Of a DNA stretch of 64,000 nt, positions 1 through 47,100 are shown one piece after another. The position numbers and the translations under genes were made by a program. Numbering within the stretch: position 1 is the first letter of the stretch; each line of letters opens with the position of its first letter. The DNA is from Halisarca cf. caerulea. Lineage: Eukaryota > Porifera > Demospongiae > Chondrillida > Halisarcidae. A model generated the notes under the pieces. That model saw only the letters and a list, made by a program, of their open reading frames with translations. It searched no databases and had not been told where the DNA came from. Where the stretch lies: the NCBI GenBank assembly GCA_963170055.1, contig CAUJGJ010000313.1, positions 2,684,201 through 2,748,200 on the forward strand, in the 5' to 3' direction.

Positions 1-10635
<10,635 letters not shown>

Positions 10636-10918
10636 TGTAGGTATTATGAAAACTGCACTCAAAATTTACAATGAATTCTTCCTTGATTTGCTTGCTATGG
10701 TTGTGGTATTCACAAGTGTGATATTATATTCCTTTTATTATTACTATTGTTATTCAATCATCATTATGTTTAATGAGTGTACTATACATACAGTAAAGCA
10801 TGTCCACTTGATCATTGTAATTAATTTTGTATAATTATTATTGAATTTGTGTATATTAGAGACCTGAATATAATAATATTTTATATTATATAGTATTTTT
10901 CATGCATATATATATGTA

Positions 10919-11131
10919 CAGTGAGACCTCACTTATCCGCACCTCAGATATCCAGTTCCCTCCATCCCCTTCCGCAGTACATAGTTTTTACTGAAACAAA
11001 TCTGCAATAATCCTATATAGGCCTACTGTACACTATATACTACTGCTCCCCCCAATTATCCAGTTCCCTCACTTAAATTTACCCACAATTTCACACAGAA
11101 TGGATGTGTGCGGATAAGTGAGGTCTGTTTG
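10919..11131. mobile_element. MITE, CAGT-type, 3' of copy 1
   Basis: Begins CAGTGAGACCTCACTTATCC and ends with a degenerate inverse (GGATAAGTGAGGTCTG, then TTTG before TA). Related to the elements at 19163-19357 and 50403-50589, which share the ACTTATCC / GGATAAGT words. Confidence 0.65.
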
Positions 11132-11229
11132 TATAAATAATAGGCACTTATACTGCCTGAATTAATGATACGTATACAGATTAACAAGATAATACATATA
11201 CCAAATAAAGAGTGTAAAAAGTGATAATC

Positions 11230-11510
11230 ATAAGGTGAGTTAAAGTGAAGTGATCTCGACCTTTAGCAAGCTTGAGGTCGATGAGCTCTATTGCTGGATG
11301 ATGCTAAAGATGCATAACGTGGCTCCTCTAATATTCACATTGAGCTCTGTAGCAGGGCAAAACTCAATCGGCACCGAAGCCATCCCATTGTCCTGATGTA
11401 GGAAGTGCCTCTCTTCTCACTGAGCATTGAAGCACGTCAGTGGTAGAACACAGCTGCTGCTTCACCCATTCCCCATGTAGATGACAAGACCAAGGGAGTG
11501 AAAGTAGCAT
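11230..11510 (-). pseudogene. retroelement C-terminal remnant
   Basis: The minus strand reads through, with stops and frame changes, a short motif series including MGWLRCRLSFALLQSSM. I associate this with the C-terminal part of retroelement polyproteins common in sponge and cnidarian genomes (recognised from memory, not searched). No intact frame. It may instead be a different decayed element. Confidence 0.45.
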
Positions 11511-12576
11511 GTTCCACCTCCTGTTTATGTCTTCTGTACGCAGCCTGCAAGGAGGTCAGCCAATTCAATCGGGTGCTAGGGTTAAAAAACCCGTATTTTT
11601 CATGGACAATTGGTCATGCAATTCAACGTTATTCCCCATAATACCTGTACTATTGTATAATTTACATACATTGCAGCTACAGGCAGACCGTTATATTGCA
11701 TGGATTTTTTCATAATAATATTATTATGCCATAATATAATTGTGCATATATACCCCATGCAGGGCCATGCACTGTTCTAAATGGTATACCCTGCACACAT
11801 GCTTTATTTACCAAATAGCTATAGGACTGGCCGGGGGGGGAGGGGGGGATTGGAAGGTTAACATTAATTGTGGGCTGCATGGGGGATAATAACTTCTCTC
11901 CCAATGATGTTAAGATGTTGCAGGCATGCATGGGCAGTATTTGGGATACCTGGCTGCATGTGGTCAGAACAATGTACGTTATATACATATAGGCCTAACA
12001 TGTTTACTGACCCCATCCCTCATGCAAGCAATATATATTATTATACACACGCTCTTGGGCTCTTAAGTGGTCAACAAACATGCATGTTACTCCCTATATA
12101 GGAAACAATATGCCTGTGGCAAATTATTATACATGCAGTATGCAATAAATATATTATGCAGGCCAATGGAGTTTGCATGTGTGACTGCATGCTGCATTGC
12201 ACTGTATATGTACGTAGAAGCTGTAGCAAATAATTTTGTAGTATCATGCATGCATCCAGTCGATGTATATATGTTCCGTTAAGTGTATGTACTGCAAGTA
12301 AGTATAACATAATACAATCCTCATACAATTTATATAATTATAATATATTTCAACTCAATAATATTATTACAGTAGTACTTTATATATACAGGAAATATAA
12401 ATGTATACATTAATTTGTGAAAAAGAAATGAAATACTGCAATGTAATAGAATAAACATGAATTTTAGCTATTGTCATGCATATGAGGTGTTAGCACACAC
12501 AGGCATGCCAAAGAAGACAGTGTGGAATCTGCTGATCTGTAAAATTAAATTATAACAGTTATTTGGATGCCATGAA

Positions 12577-34217
<21,641 letters not shown>

Positions 34218-34366
34218 GCTGCAAAAGAATCTGCAATGAATGGGCCGCAATCAATCTTGAAAACAGATGAGTAAGTCTCCCACACACCTTAGAGTTTGCT
34301 TACTATGTAGACGAATCGAAGGCCTGTCTTATAAACGGACAGCAAACTCGCGCGCCGAAGTCTAAT
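34218..34366 (-). promoter_or_regulatory. copy 2 5' flank conserved with copy 3
   Basis: About 145 bases upstream of the start codon match 60159-60303 upstream of copy 3, then similarity stops. On the gene strand both contain TTTATAAG, a possible TATA-like box, roughly 110 bases before the ATG. That it is the promoter is inferred from position and conservation. Confidence 0.5.
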
Positions 34367-34559
34367 ATAGATACTATTAATTAATATTATTATTAACGTG
34401 CGTCATACCCAAATGGGTATATAGTAGGACACCGACCACAAAGGTCCTGTGCAGCACTTCACAGGTACAATGAAATATGATATAATATACGGAAAACAAA
34501 TAGTGTATGATTATTAGTAATTATTATTATACTTTACAGCCACAGATCTGTGACTGAAG

Positions 34560-36520
34560 GTTTAACACCCTGAACCTATGATTTCGTAAATGACAAAAAT
34601 CTGGAACATTTGGACTTACTTCAGCTTCAACACACATTCATGGGAACTGTCTTGATCTTATATTCACAAACAACAATGATGCTATCATCAATGCAGCACA
34701 GTTGATCCTGCATGTCTCCGGACTGCAGTAATATTATGTCTGAACACCGGCTGCCTCACCCTAGATATCTACAAACATTGTACTAGTCTAAGACGTATTA
34801 TATCAAAGCCAAATGTAAACTAGCCTATTCAAAAGCTAATTTTCCAGGAATTAGCAACACCATCTCTTCATATTTCTGCCTATCCTGTATCCAACCAAAT
34901 GGACCTATATAAACCAACCAATCAGACATACAATCTCATTGACAAGTAGTTCCTGCAGAGTGGAAAATTCACAAAATCTGTCCGGGCCCATCCATAAGTG
35001 TGAATCCACACTATCAAATTACAGACCTATTATCTCTGTTGTACATCATTTCCAAAGTGCTTCAGACCTAAATTTACAAAAATATCATAGACATCATCCA
35101 ACCTATTATTTCCAGACTTCATGCAATTTGGATTCATGAAATATCAATCATGCATATCTCAATTACTTACATCCTATTCCGAAGTGTCTGACTCCATTGA
35201 TCAAGGTAGAATGTTTAATATGGTATATTCTTTGATTCCAGAAAGGCTTCACGAGAAGAACAGGAGAAGAAGCACCATTGAAGTGCACACACTAGTGTTG
35301 TCTTTGGTTCAGGTAATCCCTAAACCAAAACAATGAAGGCCTTGTGATACCTATCATCTAGAGCTTATAAAGCAGTTCTTGATGCCATGAGGTACAGGAT
35401 CAATCCTGCATTTGCTGCCAACACCAAATTCACCAAATCTATCACACATTACAATGACCGCTCGCAACTAAAAACACTTGCCCCATACCACTCAAACGAA
35501 TGTTATATTATGTCTGTATATTGCATGTAAGATCTTAGCTAACATACTGTTCTCAATTGTGGTGACCATACGTATTACATCAAGGACGTAGTTCAGATTG
35601 AATCAGTCTAACGTGAACAACAAAATTCATCCTATCCTTCACCCTTAGCTAATCAACTACAAAGACAGATTCTTCCATGATGTACTGGTATGAAATTCAA
35701 GATATACTATTTTTAGTCAAAAATCTACAATCACCTGGTATACTGGACCACAAGGTCATCATTTTTTAACCGCCAATACACATTTTGGTACTCAATTCAC
35801 GCTGAGGCAAAAGCTGACCTGAACATCTGCTACAGGACACTTTTACTTCTGAATCAAACGGGTAGTCAATCTCTATATGGAATTTGCCCCCCAATTTATT
35901 CACTTACCATTCAACTTGGTTAAACATCAGTTACATCATAGACACTACATACTACGTAGTATATAGTGTCTATGGGTAGTGTCTATGGTTACACCATCTG
36001 TTCTGTGACAACTTCCTTGCAACATTTTGATTCAAACAACCCCTGCACCTACACCACTTTCATTGCCCATGCTTGTAGTGTATCGTCATCACCAACATTG
36101 CTTCACACCCTAACCCTGTATATGACTTGTAACTCTTGTCATCACCATATATGCATGATCTAGCTGTTTTGTATAAATCAACATGCACTTTCCTTACTCT
36201 GTAATTTTTTAGTTAAGAGCACACTATGCACCTTGATTTCGCGTCAATTAAATCACATATCAACCTCATTGTCTACGGTCACAATTACAACACATTATAG
36301 CCCACATACAGCATACATTTTAATTTCTTGCCAATTTTCTCCATTCAATGTCTTCAATCCCAAATCCACTTCATCCCATTTCAAACCTTACAGTATATCA
36401 CCTATACCACTACTCACAAACATCATTATATTACCTTGTATTTGATTGAACCAGAACTTGGTGTCAGACCATGCATCAGTCACTATTTGTGCCTGCAAAG
36501 CAAATAATAATAATAATAAC
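34560..36520 (+). pseudogene. LINE copy with (TAA)n tail, upstream of copy 2
   Basis: Plus frames read the end of an endonuclease (THGNCLDLI-like near 34640), then RT blocks VPAEWKIHKICP near 34950, ISKVLQT-like near 35050 and QFGFMKYQSCISQLLTSYSE near 35120-35190, with stops between. It ends in AATAATAATAATAAT at about 36500-36518. Same family type as the copies at 31030 and 21470. Confidence 0.72.
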
Positions 36521-36839
36521 TGGTATAGCCATTATAATTGCGCATGAGAAGGGTTGGTGGGTGGCGTGAAAGATGGTGCATGAGTCTTGAGGATAACTAA
36601 GGTGTGAAAATGTGAAAACTGTCTGCATGAAATTAATGAAATATATGCTCAACTTTTGTGCCCATTGTAAATACAGATGAAATTATGGAAGTTAATAATT
36701 TAAGTGGGCTCTGATTCTAATTAATGAGTGAGAAAATTTAATATGAAAGTTGTAAAAGGATGCATGAATCAGGACAAGTGACAGTTACAAAAGGGGCAGA
36801 CAAAGTGAAATGAACATGCAGGTGAGAGGCTGAGTTGGC

Positions 36840-37760
<921 letters not shown>

Positions 37761-38045
37761 GCTTAGAAGTATACCAGTTGTCTTAAGCAGACCATAAATG
37801 GATATTTTTTGTTCATTTGTTTATTTTGCTACAATGTATCAATTCATCCGTTTGTGGATATTTTTCTGTTGTTATGACAATAATTTAAAACAAAGTGCAG
37901 TAATTATATGTATATTCATCACTTTCAGTTATTGTAGTAACCACTTATCTAAAAATTTCAGTTATCTGAACGCCCTCTGATCCCAAGGAGTTCAGATAAC
38001 TGACGTCCTACTGTAATATTAGGCCATAGATATATCATTCTGTTA

Positions 38046-38165
38046 TTAGTTATAGTTATATCCCAGTATGAGCATGATATCCAAGTTATCACCCAAGACC
38101 GAGGGGAAGCTGAGGTCGCGGATGATGACCTGGATATCATACGACTGAACCGGGATATATAACTT
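38046..38165. mobile_element. small foldback element
   Basis: Left arm ATATCCCAGTATGAGCATGA followed by TATCC; right arm is the imperfect inverse (GGATATCATACGACTGAACC, then GGGATAT). About 120 bases, noncoding. Confidence 0.5.
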
Positions 38166-38756
38166 CTATTCCATGCAAATTGATTTTCAATTACTAGACT
38201 TGATTGGCAATAATTGATTTCTTTAACACCAAATTGACTCTATTAACACCTGGTAGTATTATCCAACTACCATACATGCCCAGTTTTTTCTTTGATCTTT
38301 CACAAACTGGGATAGAAATATAATTATGTTATGTGTGTATGTATACATTATACATAATATGTGCTGCATGTACAGCACATACGTACAATGTGCTGCACAT
38401 GCAGGATATGCAGGAATTTGCACAGTGTATATACACTCAGTCCAACTACACTCTGTTTAATCCTACATCTGTCTTTTTAGCTGCATGTATGTGTAGCCTT
38501 ATGTTCATCTATAGCCCTATGTCTATCTTGCCCTTTGCCCACCTAGCCCTAGCTGTACCTGTTTTGCAACTTACCCTAAAATTGTTCCCAGTGTTTTTGA
38601 AGGATTCTTTTTTTGATAATCTTTTACCGTTTTTAATGGTTTTTATATATTAGAATATTATTCAGAAAACAATCAGTACGCAACAAGAAACATACAAGAT
38701 ATAACAACAAAATTGTAACCTACAATGGAATCACTGTGAGCAGCCAAGAATAATAT

Positions 38757-38770
<14 letters not shown>

Positions 38771-38800
<30 letters not shown>
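38771..38800. repeat. (AT)n microsatellite
   Basis: Pure AT run in the spacer between copies 2 and 3. Confidence 0.9.
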
Positions 38801-38805
<5 letters not shown>

Positions 38806-38972
38806 TGATCCATTATTTTACATGTACAAGGAAAGAAAACAGAAAAAGGAATGAAATCCATGCATGCTAAGTTTAACATACAACCTAAACAAATTACAGC
38901 ATGAAATATAAAAAGGCTTAACCATTACAACATGACAAAATAGCATCAGCATTGTATCTTTGAATAATAACA

Positions 38973-40290
38973 CTAATCCTCTGACACATATATGTAAACG
39001 ATTGCATGGGAATCTGATGTTTTCATCTTGATGAGATGGCCTAACTCCTTCAAGAAGGCCAAGGCTTCATCTCTGAAAACTCCAAGAGTCTCCAATCCAA
39101 TTGGGATGAAATGATGAGTATGGATCAGCTCTTGGTAAAGATTTCTCTTCTTAGCTTCCGCCCGATTGGCAATTGAGGCAGCACCAGAAGCTGCAAGGGA
39201 TAGGTACGATGGTGCAAACGTATCCCAAACAGTGACATCCCATGCTAAGGCCCGTCCTCTTTTCCAGGGAATGATTGTTACTCCATCAGCTCTCTTACCA
39301 TCCAACCGACATAGGCCTACCGGTTCAAGAATGGAGGGTACGTCGACTGTAGCTAGGCTTCTTTTGATAACATCATTCAGAGCTGCATGTCGAGAATGAA
39401 CACCTGTTTTTTTGCGACAGTGTAGGCCATGGGTGCCCCGGTCATCGACCTGGTTGCCACATAGCGTACATTTGTGTGCACTGCACAGTGGAGTGCCCAG
39501 GCGTAGTCCCACACCAATTCGTACCACATCATCTTCCAGGCGCAAACCCAGGCTAGACACAGGTGGTGCTGTCAGCCAGGCACCTGTCTCCCTTCTCTGC
39601 ACTGTTAACAAACGGCCTGTGTCCTGAGGTGTAGAACCTTCAGGAAGCTTTGCAAATGCAGCCTTGACACGTGGTGCATCCCAGGTTCTTTGTTTTGATG
39701 AATTGGGATCAGATGGAGGATCGCTGCTATGCCCAAGTGACCAGGTGGTCAGGGCATCAGCTTTAAGAGGATGGAGAGAGTTTTGTACGTGCAGACATTA
39801 ATTGGCAGTATTTTCTGAGAAATACAAGAACTACCAGTGGCAGATGCTAGGTAAGCCAAAGGTGCCATGCAACATGGTAAAGCTCCTGATCCCCAAGCCC
39901 CCCGCCTTGGTGGGTAAGGAAGCCTGGATCCATGCATTATCACTCAGGTGGCTGTTGCAAATTGATTCACAAAGATCACTGCAAACTATCTAGTTTAGCA
40001 AGAACTGGAGAATGGAAACAAGGCGCTATATGAAGAACATACAGCACCTTTGGTAGAGAGAACACATTCCAGAATAGGCATATAGAGCATCTTGGGAATG
40101 TAAAAGAGAAAACCGTTCAGCCATTACTTCCATACTTGATGTTAAGTAGCCAGCTTAGAAGAGAGTACATTGTTTATGAACTGCTCACCTCCGATCGGCG
40201 ATCCAAGAAGACAGGCATCCGCAGGTTCCACACACTTGAAATTGGGGTACAAGGCAAGAATTGATTCTGTGGTGGCTGGATTGACACTGA
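38973..40290 (-). pseudogene. retroelement RT C-terminus with Cys/His and nuclease-like domain
   Basis: A 212-residue open frame (39611-38973) reads a Cys/His cluster (CTLCGNQVDDRGTHGLHC, then HAALNDV) followed by KRADGV, PWKRGRALAWDVTVWDTF. This is a PD-(D/E)xK-like order seen at the C-terminus of some RT elements. Upstream, in other frames, ADACLLGSPIGGEQFINNVL (near 40210) and YPPRRGAWGSG (near 39900) continue the same polyprotein. It is 5'-truncated and frame-broken overall. The same family as 15190-16290 by domain order. Confidence 0.75.
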
Positions 40291-40296
40291 TATATA

Positions 40297-40302
<6 letters not shown>

Positions 40303-40352
<50 letters not shown>
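40303..40352. repeat. (AT)n(TG)n microsatellite
   Basis: Short AT run followed by about 40 bases of TG, at the edge of the retroelement fragment. Confidence 0.9.
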
Positions 40353-40357
<5 letters not shown>

Positions 40358-40359
40358 AT

Positions 40360-41115
40360 GGCATACCCCATGCAGGCCACGCCACTGTTCTAAATGGGGC
40401 ATGCATGCTATATTTACCAAAATATAGCTGTAGATTGTATGGGGGTTATAGGAAAGCAGTAATCTTATAATAATTTATACTTATATCTAGCTCGATCCCA
40501 TGCATGCCTTGATGTTAAGTAGCTGCATGCATGCATGGGCAGTATATTTGGGATACCTGTCCTGCATGCGGTCAGGACAGTAATTTCATGAATATGTACC
40601 ACGTACTGAGAATCAGGAATAATTTGCAAATAATAGGGAACATAATTATAATAATATTCTTTATAAAATTTGTAACACAAAATGGCCAATAATCTCAAAA
40701 TGTTCCCTATACATACCCCTTCAAATGGCTGTTTCATTTCACAGTAAGAAGTATCCCTTATAAATAAAGAATGTGTATACCACATCATTCATGAGACTCA
40801 GTATAAATAATGCATAATATTATGGAGTCTTCTATCTAAGTTGTCACAAACATAAGGCCTCATGCAATTTATAATAATATATTTCAACTCAATAATTATT
40901 ACAGTAACATTTTATATACAGGAAATACAAATGTATACATCAAGTAGCAAAGAAGAAATGAAGTACTGCAATTAGAATAATAGAATAATGAGAACATGAA
41001 TTTTAGCTATTGTCATGCATATGAGGTGTTAGCACACACAGGCATGCCGAAGAAGACAGTGTGGAATCTGCTGATCTGTAAAATTAAATTATAACAGTTA
41101 TTTGGATGCCATGAA
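40360..41115. other. 3' flank of copy 3, paralogous to 11720-12576
   Basis: Shares ordered blocks with the 3' flank of copy 2, including the GTTCTAAATGG region, GCATGGGCAGTAT near 40530 and the near-identical last 120 bases before the stop codon. This marks the extent of the block duplication. Confidence 0.75.
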
Positions 41116-44100
41116 CTACTTGTCATTCTCTGTGGCCTCTGGCTTCTTCTCAGTTGCCTCAGAAGTTCCATTCTGCCCTTCATTCTGTTCTGTTTCTTCC
41201 TGAGTCTTCCATTTTTGTCTTCTCTTAAAAAATCCACACTACAACAAACCACACCACAGCAGATTTTCAACACACTATGGAGTACCACAGGTACGTATAT
41301 ACAGGATACAAAATTAAAGTACATACATAGCAAAGATTATGTACATACATGCAGTACACACATATGTATGTAAATATATGGAATTCTAGGTGACGTCTCA
41401 GTTCTGGCTTTGTTATGCAATACCAACTTTAACGCATCAAATGAAATGCAACACATACTGCAAATTAAATTAATCTTCAAATGGTGAATATGTTACTGCA
41501 AACATGTACACAGAGCATGTATGCATAAATTTTGCATTTAAGCCTAACAGTGGCATGCTTATATTAACGTATAGCTAGACATGTTGCGGGCAAAAATTTT
41601 CGTGAATTTCACGAATGGTCTTCCAATCGCGGACCCAGACCCTTTCTGCCGATGCCATTTTTCGCCGCACGAGACTTGCACACTTGTTTGGTGGTTCACT
41701 GCTTTGCCTCAGTGTTGTTCGTTCGATTCAGTTGCTTCAAGCCTATTGTTCAGTTCAGTATTCGGTCGATTCATTTCCTGCTAAACCTCTTGCAAGCTGT
41801 TCGTACGTTGAGTAGCATCTCGGAGGGTATGTTGACTCTTTTCAGGTACTTCAAACAGAGTGGCCCTGCCACGGAGGACTCGGTAGTACTCCCAAAACCA
41901 GATGGGCCCTTGGCGTTTTTAGTACCATCTTACAATTTTCGCATACCAAAATTTTTGCGAATGATCACATCCGCAAAATTTATTTCGCAAAATCCCTACA
42001 GTTGAGAGATTCATGAAATTTTTTGTCCGCAAAAATTTCTAGCTATACAGTATGTGTATACACATCTATGAATGATGCACATTGTGTTCATGCAAGACTA
42101 CAGTTTTCTTGTATCACTGCAATAGGTCTCAAGAAGATCAAGCTGGGCTCACATCTTGACGGTACAAACCACAGAACTCACCACCCACAAAATCACAATC
42201 AGAATAATGATGAAAAGAAGAGCCACTACAATTGGAACAATTATGACCCATATCTCCACAGGCTGAGGAGGTGGTGGGGCTGTTTCACCATTCAACTGTA
42301 AGGAAACCTACATGAAATGCATTGATTTGTAATCATCACCATGAAACAGCAAATGTTACAAATGTACAGTTTGTACAATTTGGTTTCCACCCAACCAACC
42401 TCATCACTATTATCATCAGTGTTTTGCTCATTAAAGTTCATGTCCAGGACTTCATATCCTGCCGTAAAGGCCAGGGTATACTGGACACTGGAAGACTGAG
42501 TGGAATGAATGAGAAAACACAATGTATACATACTGTACGTATATGAAATTGCACCAAATATGCACACATTAATGTGCACTGCAAGGTGAAATTATTTAGC
42601 AGGGGTGAAAATTAACACTCGCCCGCCAGCCCGAGGCGGGTAGATTCTACCACGGGCGAGTAAAACTTGTAAAGATGAGCACCCGTGTGGCCAGTAAGAC
42701 TACCCTTCCAACATGGCTGATCTAAATCCTCCAGACATAGCTTTGAAAAGAATTCAAGTACAGCTACTTAAGTTGCAACGAAGGAAGCTTAGGATTAGTA
42801 CCCTTCAAAAGTAGGGCTGTAATCAATTTTATCAAAGTAGTTTTTGAATGCGTCCCGGAAATTTCTATTTTTGCTTTAGAGAAGCCCTGGGCACTTAGCA
42901 GGCTTCTGCACTCGTGACGTCATAGGTCTGTGGTGTTCAGTCTGGGGCTAAGGCTTGCAGGAAAACATTTAATCTCACATTTTTAGAAAGAATACATGGT
43001 AAAAATATCTACATAGAGTGGGCGTTTTGTGAGTATCGGGCTAATACTGTAAAATATTGAAGACTCTAAGAAACGTAATCTTAGCAAACATCCCAAATGA
43101 ACCTGACATTGAAGTCTAGATCAGCTATTGCTGAAATCTTGTACGATTGTTCTGAATAAACCTGATGGTTATCTTAGATCCCCTTTGCAGACATTGACAT
43201 CACACAATGGGCCCTTGTGGACATGAATACATAAGTTGCCATCAAGTACTAAAGTAGGATAATAATGACTACTATTATATCAACTGGGCTAGTAAATGAA
43301 TACTTGGGCTGGGATCTTTTGGGTGCCACTAGCCCAGGTGGCTTGTAAAGGAAAAAGTTAATTTACACCCCTGTTCAGACAACAATAACATGAACAAGGG
43401 AGGCTATGTAATCTGACATGCTTTGAGCACCAAACAATGCACCAGAATACAGAGGTTGTTCAATTATGAGTGACTCTTTGTATACTTTAGCATACATGGT
43501 AAAATGTACTTCAAACGATGGTGAGATTAGGGACATTGCTGCATTATTGAGGGGTCAGATTAGTAAGGTTCCACTTTACTGTGTGTGTACAGATGTATAC
43601 ACACATGCACGTACAGTAAAACCTGTCCATAACGATCACTCAAGGGACCAAGTGATGGTGGTCTCATGCAGACCCTGTAGACAGGTGGCCCTTATATACA
43701 GAGATGCATTAGTACCACTGAAGTGGACCACGGAACAGCCTATAGCAGTCCCTGTAGACAGATGGTCTTCCTAAGTAGGTGGTCTTAAGACAGGTTTCAC
43801 TGTATTATGTACGTACATGCCAAAATCTCATAGTGGACGATCTTTGTAGGTGCATACACACATTTAACAATCACTAAATGGAAAAGTACCCACTTTCAAA
43901 AATGCCTCATCCAAGTATCCAACAATAGACACTTGTCCACTTGAGTCCCTTCTTTGTGCACTAATGGTACATGTCAGTGTGACACACCCAGGAGTGCTTT
44001 CAGAGCATCTCTGCATGAATACACAATCAACTCACATAAGAACAAGCAATATTATATATTTTACATCAAGCTAGAAAACTAGGCACAATGATTGCATACA

Positions 44101-47100
44101 CAACCAAATTCAATAGGTCATCATCTTTTGCCTTTTGGAGTTCAATTTACAGTAAATTTGATAAGAGGAAGAAGTGAAAAACTATGCACTACATACATAC
44201 ATAGCTACAGTATGATGCATCAGTCTATACTGTTTAAACGTGACTGAAGTCAACTCACAACAATCTCCCTAGTACCACTTGTACAGTCTCCTGGTATGTC
44301 TTGAAGTTCAGTGATTCCAGACAAGGTAGCATTAGTTTCAGTGCTCAACAGCCGCAGTGTGTCATAGGCATTTGAGGGACTGGGCATACAAGTTCCTCCA
44401 AGTGTTGATGTCTACAAAACAAAAAAAGGATTCAACTGATCTCTGTAACACCTTGTCACTACATTATCAGCAGAAGTGCTCATTGCCATGCAGGGTATTT
44501 GCTGGAAGTAGAAGAGCTATAAATGGAGCTGTGAAACCTGATCTAATTGTGAGATACGTATGTTAAAGTCACATGTACGAATGTACATATGCATATGGTT
44601 ATTGCAAAAGGAGCATGCACACACACAATAGACAGGTAAAAGCACCAAATGACAGATATAATTCCAGAACTACCTAAATCATCTTTTGGGCTTGTTCCTA
44701 CCCAACACTTTACCTCAGATAAACATCCAAAAATGTGCAGTACATACATACTCACTGTGACTGATACCAAATAGAACAAATAAGCATTCTTGGTACAGGG
44801 GTTTCGAGTTGGTATACGGATTGTGAGTCTTCCCTGGCCTATTGATGAAGGACCACCATTGGTGACGGTGAAGTTGATTTGGACTCGACGACCCAATTCT
44901 GAGAGCATTGTAGGAAGACCTTCACGGGAGTAGTTCTTGAGAATACTCAGCTGATCGTTTGAAATGGATCTGAGAAAGGTAGACAGAGGATCAGTGTCAC
45001 TTACTTACACCAACGATCAAGTACTAGGTACTGTACAGCATACGTAAGTATAGGGCTAAAGCACATCAACAACTCACCCAGTAACTGCTGCAGAAACAGA
45101 TGATTGGACTGGTATGTTGTAAGTGTACATGTTATTAGCTCCATTGGGATCACTTCCAGCACTAGAGAATTCAAAGCACGTATGTTGATGTCACACATAT
45201 TTTGGTGATTGCACTGATAAAAATATAAGGCATACACGAGGACATCACTTACATTCTACTTTCAATTGTTACACTGATGCTGCCTTCACTGCCAGTGACA
45301 GTTCCACTCAGAACAACAAATCGTACAGAAACTTGAAGCTGTAGTAGACAAAAGCAGAATGCCATGTGCTGCACTACACTCTGCAAAGTGCAGGAGGATC
45401 GGATATGTCTTAGATATCATAACATATGTACATGGTTATTCAGTACAAGAGCAATGCATTACAGAAAATTTTCTATAATAGAATAGCCTACACTGTTGAA
45501 TGAGACTATTATCTTTCAATTTCTCCATGCAGGGATTCAAAACAACATAACATTTGTCACTTGATAGACGCTGAAACATGCAATTGACACAAATCAGACA
45601 CCAAAGTGCAACACAGATGTCTACCAAGCACATGCTATTTACTGTACTCAGTCAGCTTACAGAAGAACTCTGTGCCCGAACACCAACAATAGAGCAAGTT
45701 GTTTGCATGTTTTCTGTAATGCAAGTGAATTGAGATCCTGATTCCACGCGAGAGAATGTCAAAGATGAGGGATGAGTGAAGATGATAGAAGAGCTATAAG
45801 CTGGATCTGGACCATTGTTGAATAGAATTGCATTAAAAATCAGGTCAGTTACAACACCAACCAAAAGAACATTTCTTGTGACATTGGCATCAGAACGAGA
45901 GCTGAATTGTGATTCAATAAGAGAAGAAACAAATACCACACAGTTAGATATGTACACCATTGATGGATATAGCAGTTTAGACTTACATGTAGTCTACAGA
46001 GAAGGAACTCAATGCCATGTCTGCTGTGCATACTGTAGAGCCACCACCGCCACATTCCCGTGCACCTTGTACCTGCATATATATGTACATACACATGAAT
46101 GTACATGGGTCAGTCCGTGCAATTACAATCCATAACTTTTGACTGAATCTACATACGAACACACAATACATGTATGTACTGTACGTAGTGTACATACGTA
46201 CGTAGCTCTTTCACAAAAAACTTACAGAAGTCGATGTTGTCCCCTGTACTCTTCCAAAGATTCTGGTCATCCTCAGATCAGATGGAGTTGGACTTCCACT
46301 ACCTGCACTAGGCAGCACACCTTGGGGGATGCTCACATCAATGCTGGGACGAACTGGGATATCTATGAGTTCTTGATCTGGAGTTCCTTCCTACAGCCAC
46401 AAAAGATAGTTGTGCAAATGTGTCTGCAATGGATGCAATACACACAATACACAGATCCCATCCCATGCACCTAGTTTTGAATGCAATTACTACATACGTA
46501 CGTAAGTAGATATGTGCAAATACAGTAGATAAAAGTACTTCACAATTGTACTCGTGAAAGGTCAATTTAATTAACATTCCAATTCTGCACAGACATGCAT
46601 ACCATGATATGAACAGTGTAGTTGAAGCACTGAGCAGGAGCATCAACAACCAGCATTGCCTGATTATTCAACACACTGGATGTCGTCCCTGCAAACTGTG
46701 CCCTTGCCTGCAAGCCACTTAGACGCCGGTCAGCATAAAGTGTGTAGTCAACAGCTATGAATAAGGAAATAGCAGTTATGAAACGTAAGGTGCTTCAGAA
46801 AAATTGGCAGAACTCGTAGAAGGTCAACTCACCGATGGTCTGACCAGGATTAAATCTTTGACCACTCACAGAAAGGCAATAAGTTGTCTGGAAACTGCAT
46901 CAATGTGAAAGGAAAAAGGAAGATGTGAGGTTTGTTCATGGGATCTCAGTGAGTATACTTTGTCCGGGGCAGTCTATGCCTTCCTCTAGTTTTCAATATT
47001 TACATGACACATGACCAAAATCCAAGAAATGATTGGCATTGATGTCTTATATTCATTATGCACATACATCAAGATACGTACAGTGCTGATTAAAATTATG

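Larger units (their letters stand above)
10636..12576. other. convergent 3' region between copies 1 and 2
   Basis: Holds the 3' ends of two genes facing each other. A candidate polyadenylation signal AATAAA for copy 1 is at 11204-11209. The part at 11720-12576 resembles 40360-41115 downstream of copy 3, so it belongs to the duplicated block. It also holds a MITE (10919-11131) and a retroelement remnant (11230-11510). Confidence 0.7.

Noticed and set aside
39166..39627. Plus-strand frames at the nuclease-like fragment
   Set aside because: Antisense of the 212-residue retroelement frame, which carries the Cys/His motifs.
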